A DNA stretch of 46,494 nt from Gemmatimonadaceae bacterium (GCA_036273715.1 DASUHB010000064.1:1-46494), one strand, 5' to 3'; positions 26,251 to 35,577 are shown, counted from the stretch's first letter. Notes: a model not told the origin generated them from the sequence alone. A program made the numbers and translations.

Positions 26251-27231
26251 ATGCTGATCGACATCCACAATCACTACTATCCGCCCGCCTATCTCGACGC
26301 GCTTCGCGAACCCGATAGCGTGGTCCGCCTTACGGAAGACGACGCCGGCAATCCGGTCGTGCACTATCCCGGCGATTACAACGTCGCAGTGCGCGGCCAT
26401 CGCGACATTGCGTATCGACAGTCTGTACTCGAGCGAGACGGTGTCGACACGCAGGTGATCACGCTGACGACGCCGGGCACTCACGTCGAAGCGCCGGCGC
26501 GCGCGGTGCGGCTCGCGCGCCTGGTGAACGATGCGTTCGCGGAGGTCGTGCGCGAGCGCGGTCCGCGATTCGCGGCGCTGGCGACGCTGCCGCTGTGCGA
26601 CCCGGCTGCGTCGGCGACGGAGCTGCGGCGCGCGATGGCGGAGTTAGGCTTTGCCGGTGCCATGCTCTTCAGCAACGTGAACGGCGTGCCGCTTGCCGAC
26701 CCGCGCTTCGAGCCGCTGTACGCCGAAGCCAATCGGTTAGGCGCGGTGTTGCACATCCATCCGACGAACCCGGCGAGCGTGACCGGCATGACGGAGTACT
26801 GGCTGACGGCGCTCGTCGGTTTTCTGTTCGACACGAGTCTCGCCGCGGCGCATCTCGTGTTTGCCGGCATTCCCGAGCGATATCCGCGCATTCGCTGGGT
26901 GCTCGCGCACCTGGGCGGCGCGATTCCGTATCTCGCCGAGCGTCTCGATCGCGGCTGGCGCGCGTTCCCCGAATGCCGCGAGCACGTGAAGCGTGCGCCC
27001 AGCGAGTATCTGCGCGAATTTTATTTCGACACGGTGAACTTCGACCCGGCGGCGCTCCGGCTCGCGGTGGATTTCGCGGGGGCGGATCATGTACTGGCGG
27101 GAAGCGACTACCCGCACATGATCGGCAGCATTACGCTGATGAAAGAAAGCCTAACGGCGCTGCGCGTCTCGCCCGAGGAGCGTGCGAAGATTCTTGGCGG
27201 CAACACGGCAGCATTGCTGAGGCTGTCGTGA
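26251..27231 (+). CDS. ACMSD-family amidohydrolase (metal-dependent decarboxylase/hydrolase)
   Basis: A protein of 326 residues, with a TIM-barrel amidohydrolase pattern: metal site HxH at 6-8 (IDIHNHYYP), His in LHIHPTNP (about 169), His in LAHLGGAIP (about 221) and Asp in AGSDYPH (about 287). This matches the aminocarboxymuconate-semialdehyde decarboxylase family, which decarboxylates or hydrolyses aromatic ring-cleavage products. The substrate is not assigned and no ring-cleavage dioxygenase is nearby. It is cytosolic, with no signal peptide. ATG 26251 has no clear ribosome site, so a leaderless or weakly initiated transcript is possible. Confidence 0.85.
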   Translation: MLIDIHNHYYPPAYLDALREPDSVVRLTEDDAGNPVVHYPGDYNVAVRGHRDIAYRQSVLERDGVDTQVITLTTPGTHVEAPARAVRLARLVNDAFAEVVRERGPRFAALATLPLCDPAASATELRRAMAELGFAGAMLFSNVNGVPLADPRFEPLYAEANRLGAVLHIHPTNPASVTGMTEYWLTALVGFLFDTSLAAAHLVFAGIPERYPRIRWVLAHLGGAIPYLAERLDRGWRAFPECREHVKRAPSEYLREFYFDTVNFDPAALRLAVDFAGADHVLAGSDYPHMIGSITLMKESLTALRVSPEERAKILGGNTAALLRLS

Positions 27232-27557
27232 GTTCTGCCTGAGGCGGGCACAGCATTCGGCGTGAGCCCTTGCACTACCGGTCTGCGTGGCGGCAACTGG
27301 CGACGCCTCGAACAACCCCACTTCCGGACGCCGTTCCCGCCCAGTAGAATCTTCTTCCCCGCGATTCACACCGTTGGTCGCCCACGCGCACGGCCCCGAT
27401 GGTCTCCCGTTAGGCATTCCGGTTACGCACCATGTACACGCGCTTCGAAACTTGACCGCACGGAGCACTACGGTACTACGTGCCCGCCGATGACATAAGT
27501 TCGGCCCGTACGCGTGCCGCCGCTTCCTTCGACTAACGGAAGCTGGCTTTCTGCTAA
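27232..27557. other. Convergent intergenic gap without recognisable feature
   Basis: The 326 nt lie between the amidohydrolase and the convergent haem-importer operon. The short open frames are unsupported. One GTTAGGC motif (27408) and two CTAAC words near the hmuV stop (about 27533 and 27553) are all I see; no strong terminator hairpin was found. Confidence 0.5.
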
Positions 27558-28346
27558 CTACAGACTGAAGCGCCAGGTCGTACGCCCGCCCTCACCCACC
27601 CGCGTCGCCCGCACACGAAACACGCGCTCGACGAGCTCCGCGGAGATTGCCGATGCATCCGACGTCTCGTACGCGATCCGGCCGCCGTCGATCACGAACA
27701 AGTGCTCGCCATACTGAAATGCGACGTTGAGGTCGTGAAGCACGGCGATCACCGTGCAGTTGTGCGCGAGCAAGTCACGAGCGACATCGAGCAGGTGCAG
27801 CTGATAGTGCACGTCGAGGCTCGATGTCGGTTCATCGAGGAACAGGTACTTGTGCTCGTGTGAGTCGTCGAGATTCCAGATCTGCGCGAGCACGCGTGCC
27901 AACTGCACCTTCTGCTGCTCGCCGCCGGACAACGTCGGATACGGCTGTCGCCGCTTCTCCGTCATGCCGACGATCTCGAGCGCGCGCGACACGATCTCGC
28001 GATCTCGGCTCGTCGGTGCTGCGCCGTAGTGCGGGTAGCGCCCTATGAGCACCACCTCCTCGGCGGGAAGCGGGAACGCGAGCTCCACGTGCTGCGACAA
28101 CACCGCGCGCGTCCGCGCGAGCTCATCGGCGCCGAACGCGGTGACGGGGCGATCACCATATCGCACGTCGCCGGCCGATGGGCGCAGCAGGCCGGTGGCC
28201 ACGCGCAGCAGCGTCGACTTGCCGGCGCCGTTAGGCCCGAGAATGACGTTGAACTTGCACGCGTCGAAGCGCGCCGTCACGTCGTCGAGAATGCGCGGGC
28301 CGTTCGGGCCCCCGACACGGTACGTGACGCCTTTCACTTCAACCAT
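27558..28346 (-). CDS. hmuV: Haem ABC transporter ATP-binding protein HmuV
   Basis: A protein of 262 residues and a complete ABC ATPase: Walker A GPNGAGKST (37-45), signature LSGGEQQ (139-145), Walker B YLFLDEP (167-173), D-loop SSLD, and the H-loop His in VLHDLN (about 206). The segment RAVLSQHVELAFPLPAEEVV followed by LIGRYPH is characteristic of HmuV-type haem importers rather than BtuD. It drives haem import by HmuU. Its ATG overlaps the end of hmuU by 8 nt, so the genes are translationally coupled. A cobalamin or siderophore importer is the alternative. Confidence 0.85.
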   Translation of the reverse strand: MVEVKGVTYRVGGPNGPRILDDVTARFDACKFNVILGPNGAGKSTLLRVATGLLRPSAGDVRYGDRPVTAFGADELARTRAVLSQHVELAFPLPAEEVVLIGRYPHYGAAPTSRDREIVSRALEIVGMTEKRRQPYPTLSGGEQQKVQLARVLAQIWNLDDSHEHKYLFLDEPTSSLDVHYQLHLLDVARDLLAHNCTVIAVLHDLNVAFQYGEHLFVIDGGRIAYETSDASAISAELVERVFRVRATRVGEGGRTTWRFSL

Positions 28347-29433
28347 AGAATCCGGCGCCCGCGCCCGACTCGACACTCGTTCCCGTGCCGCGCTGGGGCT
28401 GCTGGCGGAGCAGGATCCACAGGAAAATCGGCGCACCAATCACCGCCGTGATGATGCCGATCGGCAGCTCGGCCGGCGGGATGATGATACGCGCGACGAT
28501 GTCCACCAGCTCCATGAGCACCGCGCCTAACAATGCCGACCCGGGAAGGAGAAACGTGTAGTCGCTCGACTTGAGGATGCGGAGGACGTGCGGCACGATC
28601 AGTCCCACGAACGCGATCACACCCACCATGGCGGTGGCGACGGCCACCATGATCGTATTCACGACCAGCAGCCGGAAAATCAACCTCCGCGAATCGACGC
28701 CGAGGAACGCTGCTTCGTCTTCGCCCAACATCAGCGCGTTGAGCGCTTTGCCGTAGCGCAGCGACCACGCGAAACAAACGGCGAAGAACACGCCCACGAG
28801 CATCGTGCCGTGCCAGTCGGCCGTCGTGAACGTGCCGAGATTCCAGAAGGTGATGTTGCGCGCTTGCGGGTCGCGCGCCACATAGGAGAGAAACCCCGTA
28901 CCGGCCGCGCACACGGCGTTCACCGCGATGCCGGCCAAGAGCAGCGTGAACACGTTCACTTTGCCGAACGACGTCGACAGCCGGTACACCAGCATCGTCG
29001 CTGCGAAGGCGCCGATGAACGCGAGCACCGGCACCGCGATCGACCCCAGCGGCGCCGTGAAAGACAGCGCCGTGCTGCCGCCGAACACGAACACGAGCGC
29101 CGCGCCTAACGCAGCGCCGGCCGAGGTGCCCGCCAGTCCCGGCTCGACAATCGGGTTCCGGAACAAGCCCTGCATCAGCGTGCCGGACACGCCTAACACG
29201 GCGCCGGTGAGCCCCGCGAGCAGCACGCGCGGCAGGCGGAGGTCGAGAAACACATTCCGGCTCAGCGCATCGGCGCTCGTTGCCGGCAGCCACCCGGCCG
29301 CCACGCCGAGGTGCCGGAGCATTTCCGCCGGCGTGAACGAGAAGGCGCCGATCGCCGCGGATGCGATAACCAGAACGATGAGCAGCGCGGCGAGCAGCAG
29401 ATACGTCTGACGGTACGAAAGACGCCGCAGCAT
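28339..29433 (-). CDS. hmuU: Haem ABC transporter permease HmuU (FecCD family)
   Basis: A protein of 364 residues with about ten transmembrane helices. FecCD-family motifs: LRLPRVLLAGLTGAVLGVSG near 66-85, LMQGLFRNPIVEPGLAGTSAG at about 87-107, and GLIVPHVLRIL near 276, the cytoplasmic coupling region. Two copies would form the membrane channel with HmuV and receive haem from HmuT. The start ATG lies 1 nt after the hmuT stop, and the end overlaps hmuV. Haem specificity follows from the neighbours rather than from the permease itself. Confidence 0.88.
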   Translation of the reverse strand: MLRRLSYRQTYLLLAALLIVLVIASAAIGAFSFTPAEMLRHLGVAAGWLPATSADALSRNVFLDLRLPRVLLAGLTGAVLGVSGTLMQGLFRNPIVEPGLAGTSAGAALGAALVFVFGGSTALSFTAPLGSIAVPVLAFIGAFAATMLVYRLSTSFGKVNVFTLLLAGIAVNAVCAAGTGFLSYVARDPQARNITFWNLGTFTTADWHGTMLVGVFFAVCFAWSLRYGKALNALMLGEDEAAFLGVDSRRLIFRLLVVNTIMVAVATAMVGVIAFVGLIVPHVLRILKSSDYTFLLPGSALLGAVLMELVDIVARIIIPPAELPIGIITAVIGAPIFLWILLRQQPQRGTGTSVESGAGAGFYG

Positions 29434-29434
29434 C

Positions 29435-30298
29435 TCAGGCGTGGAAATCCGCGCGCAACTGCCGCACCGTCCCGGGCGTCCGCGGCCCGAAGTACAACAG
29501 CTCCTGCTCCGTGATCCGGTAGATGCGCAACGACTTTCCGGCCGGCGTCAACGCGATGCCGGGCATCGTCGCGAACTTGGCCGCGCTCCCGTACCGGTCG
29601 AACCCCAGGTCGGTCGCCACGATGATGTCGGGCGCGATCCTGGCGATCAGCTCCGGCGTTAGGCGCATCATCCCGCCCACCGAGTCCACCGCGTTCTCGC
29701 CGCCCGCCCATCGGATCATGTCGTCAGCGGGTCCGCCCGCCTTTAGCGCCAGGTAATCGTTCGCGATCTGCCCGAAATGAATGATCAGCACGCGCGGCTT
29801 CTCCCTGCCGGCGTATTGCGCCGTGTCCTTCCAGATGTCCTGCATCCCGGCCTTCCACTGCGCGAGCACGCTGTCCGCCGCCTGCCGCCGGCCGAACCTG
29901 TCGCCTAACTGAACCAGCAGCTGCTGCGCGCTGTCGAGCGTGTTGCCGGGCGGCATCACGGCGATCGGGATGCCGACCTGCTTCAACTGCTCCAGCACGG
30001 CGCTCGGCCCAACGTTGCCGTCGGTCAGAAACAACGTCGGCTTCATCGAGATGATGCCCTCCGCGCTCAACGCCCGGTGATACCCCACCGTAGGAAGCTT
30101 CTTGATCTGCGGCGGATAAATCGACGTGAGATCCACCGCCACCAGGTGCTGCTCCGCACCGATGGCGTACATGAACTCGTTGATTTGCTTGGAGACGCAG
30201 ACCACGCGATCCGTGCCCGAGGCCTGTGTCGACTTCTCTACGAATCGCCCGCACGCGCTGACGCCAATCATCACGCAAAGCACCAAAAGACCGGACAC
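29435..30298 (-). CDS. hmuT: Haem-binding lipoprotein HmuT (periplasmic)
   Basis: About 287 residues. A short hydrophobic leader ends in a lipobox (IGVSAC), then the binding protein begins at DRVVCVSKQINEFMYAIG. The stretches LPTVGYHRALSAEGIISMKP and YRITEQELLYFGPRTPGTV match the HmuT group; a haem-ligand Tyr or His is likely, for example in VGYHRAL. It delivers haem to HmuUV. Start: GTG 30298, which gives a short leader; the frame is open to 30397 but that part lies in repeat copy D. No TonB-dependent haem receptor lies adjacent. Confidence 0.8.
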   Translation of the reverse strand: MSGLLVLCVMIGVSACGRFVEKSTQASGTDRVVCVSKQINEFMYAIGAEQHLVAVDLTSIYPPQIKKLPTVGYHRALSAEGIISMKPTLFLTDGNVGPSAVLEQLKQVGIPIAVMPPGNTLDSAQQLLVQLGDRFGRRQAADSVLAQWKAGMQDIWKDTAQYAGREKPRVLIIHFGQIANDYLALKAGGPADDMIRWAGGENAVDSVGGMMRLTPELIARIAPDIIVATDLGFDRYGSAAKFATMPGIALTPAGKSLRIYRITEQELLYFGPRTPGTVRQLRADFHA

Positions 30299-30490
30299 GG
30301 AGGGACAAAGCCGGACACGACCGGCCGATGCTGGCGCACCGGAGCATCCACGTCGATTGCCTGGCTGAGATGCGGGCGTTCGTGGAAACAAGTACATGGA
30401 CTTTCATCCGCTTGCGATGAGGTTTGTTCGCGAGCCGAGCCGTCCGGCAGTGTCCGGCTTGTCCGGATCCTGTCCGCCTTTTACGCGGGC
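30275..30490. repeat. Diverged palindromic repeat, copy D, overlapping the hmuT 5' end
   Basis: GCAAAGCACCAAAAGACCGG and GGACACGGAGGGACAAAGCC on the left are mirrored by GTCCGGCAGTGTCCGGCTTG and GGATCCTGTCCGCCTTTTAC on the right. The arms share the TGTCC/GGACA units and the AAAGCA word of copies A and B, but the ATGAAGACGC terminus is lost. The left arm encodes the first residues of HmuT, so insertion or conversion here may have reset the start of that gene. Confidence 0.5.
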
Positions 30491-30516
30491 GCTCGCTGCA
30501 ACGCTGGCGAGGAAGA

Positions 30517-31110
30517 TCATGAACGCAGTACGCGCTCTCCAGCGTCGAGAGCCGCGACGAACATCGCGGTCCCCGCCAAAGCGCCTATCGCGAGCGGCGG
30601 ATCCATGCGTGCAGGAAGATCGCCGAGCGGGCGCTCCCACCATCCGACGTCGTGCCAGCGTCCGAGCTTGTAGCCGACGCGGTGAAACACACCCACGGGC
30701 CGAAAGCCGAGCGCTTCGTGAAGACCGACGCTCGCCGGATTGGGCAGCGTGATGCCGGCATATGCGTTCGCATATCCGAGTGCGCGAAGCAAGGCAAACA
30801 GCGACGTGTACAAGGCGCGCGCCACGCCGCGTCGACGTGCGTCTTCGTGCACATACGCCGACACCTCGGCGGACCACTGATAGGCGGGACGAGCGCGATG
30901 CGTCCCCGCGTACGCATAGCCTCTTGCGACGCCGCCGTCGTCGAACGCGAGCCACGGAAACCGGGCGAGTGCGGCGCTCACGCGGCGTGACATTTCCGCG
31001 GCATCGGGCGGCTCGATCTCGAAGGAGATCGGACTGCTGACAACCGCCGGCCGGTAGATCTCGGCGAAGGCAGCGCCGTCGTCGGGTGTCGCTAGTCGAA
31101 TGTGCGGCAT
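30517..31110 (-). CDS. GNAT N-acetyltransferase, phosphinothricin-acetyltransferase-like
   Basis: A protein of 197 residues. The order IRLATPDDGAAFAEIYRPAV, then SAYVHEDARRRGVARALYTS (the acetyl-CoA pyrophosphate loop RRRGVA at about 98), YANAYAGITLPNPASVGLHE, and GFRPVGVFHRVGYKLGRWHD is that of the PAT/MnaT family, which acetylates amino acids or amino-acid-like compounds. The C-terminal hydrophobic tail (ALAGTAMFVAALDAG) extends past the domain. A resistance role cannot be claimed. It is divergent from the FtsX-type permease. Confidence 0.85.
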   Translation of the reverse strand: MPHIRLATPDDGAAFAEIYRPAVVSSPISFEIEPPDAAEMSRRVSAALARFPWLAFDDGGVARGYAYAGTHRARPAYQWSAEVSAYVHEDARRRGVARALYTSLFALLRALGYANAYAGITLPNPASVGLHEALGFRPVGVFHRVGYKLGRWHDVGWWERPLGDLPARMDPPLAIGALAGTAMFVAALDAGERVLRS

Positions 31111-31207
31111 CCGACGAACGATGTACGGTTGTCCAAGGGATGGACAGGCAAGGGTGGGGCGTCGCCCTCCCATTGCGTGGCGATGGGAGAGCGTGCATCG
31201 TGCAGCC

Positions 31208-34006
31208 ATGACGCCGGATCGACGGTTCCGCATCGACACCGGTCCGCACCGCGTGACCCGCGACGTCGATGACGAGATCGATTTTCATCTCGCGATGCGC
31301 ATCGCGAAGCTCGTCGCGGCGGGACTCGACCCCGCCGCGGCGCGCGTCGAGGCGCTGCGCCAGTTCGGCGACGCCTCGGCCGTACGCGCCGAATGCCTAA
31401 CGATTGACCGGGACCGGGAGCGAACGATGCGACGGGCGAACCGCATGTCCGACCTGTGGCAGGACGTGTCCTACGCGTTCCGCACGATGCGCAATCATAA
31501 GAGCGTGATGGCGGTCATGATCGTGATTCTCGCGTTGGGCATCGGCGCCAACACCGCGATGTTCACGCTGATCGACGCCATCATGCTCCGGTCGCTGGCG
31601 GTGCCGCACCCCGAGCAGCTGGTGACGATCGGCGACGAGTGGCGCACGGGCGGTCTTTCGCAGGGCACGCCCGATGAGAGGCTCGCGTCCTATCCGGCAT
31701 ACGAGGACCTCAGGGATCAGAACACGGTGTTCTCGGGCCTGTACGCGACCGGGCGCGTGGACTTTCTGAATGTGACGATCCCGCGCGCGGGAGCCACGGC
31801 GGCCGGTGGCACGGGCGACGCCGAACATCCCTCGGCCCGCTACGTGTCGGGAAATTTCTTCACGGTGTTGGAAGCACGGCCGCTTCTCGGCCGCACGTTC
31901 GCCGCCGACGAGGACAGGACGCCCGGCGACGACCCGGTGGTCGTGATCAGCTACGCGTACTGGCAGAATCGATTCGGCGGAGAGCGATCGGCTGTCGGCT
32001 CCACGATCACCATCAACGGCACTCCGATGACGATCATCGGCGTCATGCCGCGCGACTTCTGGGGAGATGTGGTGGGACAACTCCCCAACCTGTGGTTGCC
32101 GATGATAATGCAACCGATTCTCGACCCGCACGAGGCGTCGCTCAAAGACCGGACCATCAGCTGGCTCCTGCTCATGGGCCGCCTCAAGCCCGGGGTGTCG
32201 TTAGGCCAGGCGCGCGCGCAGATCGCGACGATTTACGCACGCACGCTCCTCGAGCATGCCGGCAAGGATCGGGTCAGCATCGAACGCAACATCCGGATGA
32301 AGCCCGCACGCGTGCTGGGCGGGGCGCGCGGCTTCTCGTACTACCGGCGGGCGCTGGCGTCGTTTCTCTACACGCTCATGGCGGCGGTGGGACTCGTGCT
32401 GCTCGTGGTGTGCGCCAACGTGGCCAATCTGATGCTCTCGCGCGCCGCGGCCCGCGGGCGCGAGATGAGCATCCGCATGGCGTTGGGCGCCGGCCGCGGC
32501 CGGTTGCTGCAGCAGCTGCTCACCGAGAGCGCGATGCTCGCCGCGATCGGCGGCGCGTTAGGCCTGCTCGTCGCCTACTGGGGCAGCACCGTGCTGCTCA
32601 AGATGGCGGCCGGGGGACCGCACCCGATTCCCGTCGACATCCGGCCCGACGGCCGCATCCTCGCGTTCACCGCCGCCGTTGCGTTAGTCACGGCGCTGCT
32701 CTTCGGCCTCGCGCCGGCGCTGCGCGCGACGCGCATCCAGCTGGCGAGCGCGCTCAGGGCGCAGGGCCGTAACGTCCTCGGCGCGGGAAGCGTGCGTGTG
32801 CTGTCGCCTGGTAAAGTGCTGGTGATCGCGCAGGTGGCGCTGTCCGTGTTGCTGCTCGTCACCACCGGCCTGCTGGTGCGCACCACGCTGAGCCTGTTGC
32901 GCGCCGATGTCGGCATCGCACGCGACCAGATTCTCATCGCCCGCGTGAACGCGGCGCGCAGCGGGTATGCAGACGCGCGGCTGGTCGCGCTCATGCGCGG
33001 TCTCATCCAGCGCACGTCGCAGGTGCCGGGCGTCGCATCGAGCACCCTATCGGAGAATGGCATTTTCAGCGGCACCGAATCGGGGACCACCGTCGAGGTG
33101 GAAGGATTCACACCGCGGGTCGACTCGGACACGGTGGTCGCGTACGATGACGTCGGACCCGGATACTTCACGACCACCGGCGCGCATCTGCTCCGCGGCC
33201 GCGACATCGAGCCCCGCGACAACGAAACGGCGCCCAAAGTGGTCGTGCTGAATCAGACGATGGCGAACTACTATTTCCCGCATGGCGACGCCGTGGGCCA
33301 TCACCTCAGTGTTGACACCACGTCGTTCGACATCGTCGGCGTCGTGGCCGACATCGAGGAGCAGAACGTTCGCGCGCCGCATGTGCGCCGATTCTACACG
33401 GCCACCATGCAGCTCGGCTGCGAGCCCGACATGCGGTCGGCTTGCACGTCGGGCCTTCCCGGTCAGTTCTATCTCGAGATGCGCGCCCGGCCGGGTGTCG
33501 ATCCCGCGCGCCTGGTCGAGCCGGTGCGTCGCGCGATCAGGTCCGCCGATCCGTCGCTGACCATTCTGAGCGTCGATCCGCTCAACGAAAACATCAGCGA
33601 TTCGATCAGCGCCGACCTGCTCGTAGCCAAAGTGGTGAGCGCGTTCGGCGCGCTCGCGCTGGTGCTGGCATCGCTCGGCCTCTACGGGGTGATGGCGTAC
33701 GCGACAGTTAGGCGGACGGGGGAGTTCGGGCTGCGCATGGCCCTCGGCGCCCAGTCGGGCGCGATGACGCGCATGGTGCTGCGCGAGTCGATGCTGCTCG
33801 TGGTGATCGGCGCCGTCATCGGCATTCCCGCAGCCCTCCTGGCGGCGCCGCTGCTCAAAGGCTTGCTCTACGGCGTGAGCACGTTCGACCCGTCGTCGAT
33901 CGGCATTGCGCTCGCCGCCATGACGCTGACCGCCGCGGTCGCCGCCGCGCTGCCGGCGCTGCGCGCGTCGCGGGTGTCGCCCATGGAGGCGCTCCGCGAG
34001 GAGTGA
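31208..34006 (+). CDS. MacB/FtsX-type ABC permease with N-terminal prefix domain
   Basis: A protein of 932 residues. A soluble prefix domain at about 1-80 (RVTRDVDDEIDFHLAMRIAK, then EALRQFGDASAVRAECL) precedes the first helix (SVMAVMIVILALGIGANTAM), a periplasmic MacB-PCD domain (IGDEWRTGG to about 340), an FtsX core of three helices, a second periplasmic domain, and a final FtsX core ending in ALPALRASRVSPMEALREE. Two FtsX halves in one chain are typical of the ADOP group in Acidobacteria and Gemmatimonadota. Probable export of a small molecule, peptide or lipoprotein with an ATPase partner; none is adjacent, so the ATPase is elsewhere or shared. Start: ATG 31208; the open frame extends to 31100 but overlaps the divergent GNAT start. 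Confidence 0.88.
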   Translation: MTPDRRFRIDTGPHRVTRDVDDEIDFHLAMRIAKLVAAGLDPAAARVEALRQFGDASAVRAECLTIDRDRERTMRRANRMSDLWQDVSYAFRTMRNHKSVMAVMIVILALGIGANTAMFTLIDAIMLRSLAVPHPEQLVTIGDEWRTGGLSQGTPDERLASYPAYEDLRDQNTVFSGLYATGRVDFLNVTIPRAGATAAGGTGDAEHPSARYVSGNFFTVLEARPLLGRTFAADEDRTPGDDPVVVISYAYWQNRFGGERSAVGSTITINGTPMTIIGVMPRDFWGDVVGQLPNLWLPMIMQPILDPHEASLKDRTISWLLLMGRLKPGVSLGQARAQIATIYARTLLEHAGKDRVSIERNIRMKPARVLGGARGFSYYRRALASFLYTLMAAVGLVLLVVCANVANLMLSRAAARGREMSIRMALGAGRGRLLQQLLTESAMLAAIGGALGLLVAYWGSTVLLKMAAGGPHPIPVDIRPDGRILAFTAAVALVTALLFGLAPALRATRIQLASALRAQGRNVLGAGSVRVLSPGKVLVIAQVALSVLLLVTTGLLVRTTLSLLRADVGIARDQILIARVNAARSGYADARLVALMRGLIQRTSQVPGVASSTLSENGIFSGTESGTTVEVEGFTPRVDSDTVVAYDDVGPGYFTTTGAHLLRGRDIEPRDNETAPKVVVLNQTMANYYFPHGDAVGHHLSVDTTSFDIVGVVADIEEQNVRAPHVRRFYTATMQLGCEPDMRSACTSGLPGQFYLEMRARPGVDPARLVEPVRRAIRSADPSLTILSVDPLNENISDSISADLLVAKVVSAFGALALVLASLGLYGVMAYATVRRTGEFGLRMALGAQSGAMTRMVLRESMLLVVIGAVIGIPAALLAAPLLKGLLYGVSTFDPSSIGIALAAMTLTAAVAAALPALRASRVSPMEALREE

Positions 34007-34033
34007 CGCGGAGCGCCGCCATCCGTTAGGTCG

Positions 34034-34486
34034 TTAGGCAGCCGCCAGCTGCGACGTGCAGTTCGGGCACCGCTTGGCCGCCAGCGGAATGTCCGTCGCG
34101 CAGTACGGACAGGGTTTGGTCGACGGCGGCGGCGCCGCCGGCGCCTTGTGCAGCTTGCTCACCAACCGCACGATCAGAAAGACCGCCGCGGCAATGATGA
34201 TGAACGAGATGACGGTATTGACGAAAGCGCCGTAGTTGAGCGTCACCGCGCCGGCAGCCTTGGCGTCGGCGAGCGATGCATACGGCGGCGGAGCCTTCGT
34301 CCCCTCGTGCAGCAGCACGTACAGGTTCGAAAAATCCACCTTGCCCAGCAGCAGTCCGATGGGCGGCATGATCACGTCGTCGACCAGCGACTTCACGATC
34401 GCGCCGAACGCCGCGCCGACCACGAAGCCGACTGCCAGGTCGATGACGTTGCCTCGCATGAGGAACGCCTTGAAGTCCTTCCACAT
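34034..34486 (-). CDS. mscL: Large-conductance mechanosensitive channel MscL with C-terminal zinc ribbon
   Basis: A protein of 150 residues. The MscL domain (1-115) has MRGNVIDLAVGFVVGAAFGA for the first helix, LVDDVIMPPIG for the loop, and the second helix FVNTVISFIIIAAAVFLIVR. It opens under membrane tension to release solutes. The last 25 residues add a zinc ribbon: Cys126, Cys129, Cys140 and Cys143 in KPCPYCATDIPLAAKRCPNC, replacing the usual amphipathic C-terminal bundle. ATG 34486 has GGAGG 8-12 nt upstream. It lies 32 nt after the FTR1 gene. The TAA stop lies in a GCCTAAC motif. Confidence 0.9.
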   Translation of the reverse strand: MWKDFKAFLMRGNVIDLAVGFVVGAAFGAIVKSLVDDVIMPPIGLLLGKVDFSNLYVLLHEGTKAPPPYASLADAKAAGAVTLNYGAFVNTVISFIIIAAAVFLIVRLVSKLHKAPAAPPPSTKPCPYCATDIPLAAKRCPNCTSQLAAA

Positions 34487-34518
34487 ATGGCCGCCTCCGG
34501 TGAAGGTCTGAGGGCGCC

Positions 34519-35577
34519 TCAGCGCTCCCGGTCCAACGTCGCGGACTGCGAGGATATTGAGGAGGAATGAACCGGATCGCCAGTACGCGCCGCCGATTTC
34601 GAGCGCACGCGGCCGCGCGCGACGAAGTACGACCCGATCACGAGCGCCGCGGCGGCGAGCTGTGCGACCAGCGACTCGACGGTTGGAAAGACCGAGAACC
34701 AGAGTCCCATCCAATCGGGAATCCGGCCCTCGAGCCACGAGATGTTCGTCGTGGACACCCAGTGCGCGAGCTGCATCTCCTGCACCTGCTCGCCGACCAT
34801 CACGAGCAGCACCAAGCCCAGCAGCGTACCGGTGAGCACCAGCATCTTTTTGTACGGGAGACGCCGGTGCGCGACGAACGTGAGCAGCGCCACCAGCACA
34901 GCCGCCGCGGTGCCGACGAGCACGCCCTCGAGGACGATCTTGCCACCCATCTGAAGCCGGTAGCTCTGCAGGAACAGCACGACCTCGAATCCTTCGCGAT
35001 AAAGCGAGGTGAAGCCGAGTAGCCCGAGTCCCCACAACAAGCCGCTGCGCGAGGCGATTCCATCGGCCTCGTCCATGAGCTTCCGCTTCTTGCGGGTATG
35101 CAGCGAGATCCAACCCGTCCAGTAGACCTTGTGGAAGAACCAGTTCATCACCACGAGCAGCACGACGATCGCGAGCAGCCCGGTGGCCGCCTGGATGTCG
35201 AGGGCGGGAAGACTTGTGGTGAGGTTGTCGACGATCGCGATCACGATGCTCCACGTGAGCAGCGTGGCCACGAGTCCGGCGCCGACGCCGGCAGCGATGG
35301 GCCGTCGGAAGGTTCGCTGGCCGTCCACCATGCTGGCGGTGATCGCCGACAATACGAGGATCGACTCGAGCCCCTCGCGGAAGACGAGCACACCAATGTC
35401 GAGCACGGCGACCGCGGCCGTGGCATGGCCGGCCGTCGGGTTGGGGACTCCGCCGCTCGTGACGCCTTGCCAGACGAGCAGGGCGAGCACGAGTACCGCA
35501 GCCACCGCGATGCCGATCGGTGCGCCGACGCGCGTGAGGCGGTGCGGCGTCCGGGCCGCGGAAAGCGTTCGATCCAT
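34519..35577 (-). CDS. FTR1-family iron permease
   Basis: A protein of 352 residues with about seven or eight helices. The two REGxE iron-binding motifs of the FTR1/EfeU family are present: REGLE at 67-71 (LVFREGLESIL) and REGFE at 194-198 (LYREGFEVVLF). The family imports iron, usually with an EfeO/EfeB partner or a multicopper oxidase; none is beside it. The short Ser-rich tail (HSSSISSQSATL) is cytoplasmic or disordered. Start: ATG 35577; the open frame extends to 36039 inside the next gene and is not used. It is probably co-transcribed with mscL. Confidence 0.88.
   Translation of the reverse strand: MDRTLSAARTPHRLTRVGAPIGIAVAAVLVLALLVWQGVTSGGVPNPTAGHATAAVAVLDIGVLVFREGLESILVLSAITASMVDGQRTFRRPIAAGVGAGLVATLLTWSIVIAIVDNLTTSLPALDIQAATGLLAIVVLLVVMNWFFHKVYWTGWISLHTRKKRKLMDEADGIASRSGLLWGLGLLGFTSLYREGFEVVLFLQSYRLQMGGKIVLEGVLVGTAAAVLVALLTFVAHRRLPYKKMLVLTGTLLGLVLLVMVGEQVQEMQLAHWVSTTNISWLEGRIPDWMGLWFSVFPTVESLVAQLAAAALVIGSYFVARGRVRSKSAARTGDPVHSSSISSQSATLDRER

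Noticed and set aside
30299-30516. Cobalamin riboswitch upstream of the ABC importer
   Set aside because: No B12-box-like conserved core was seen; the binding protein resembles HmuT, so haem fits better than cobalamin.
31208-34006. Complete MacB with its own ATPase domain
   Set aside because: No Walker A motif anywhere in the chain; the N-terminus is a prefix domain instead.
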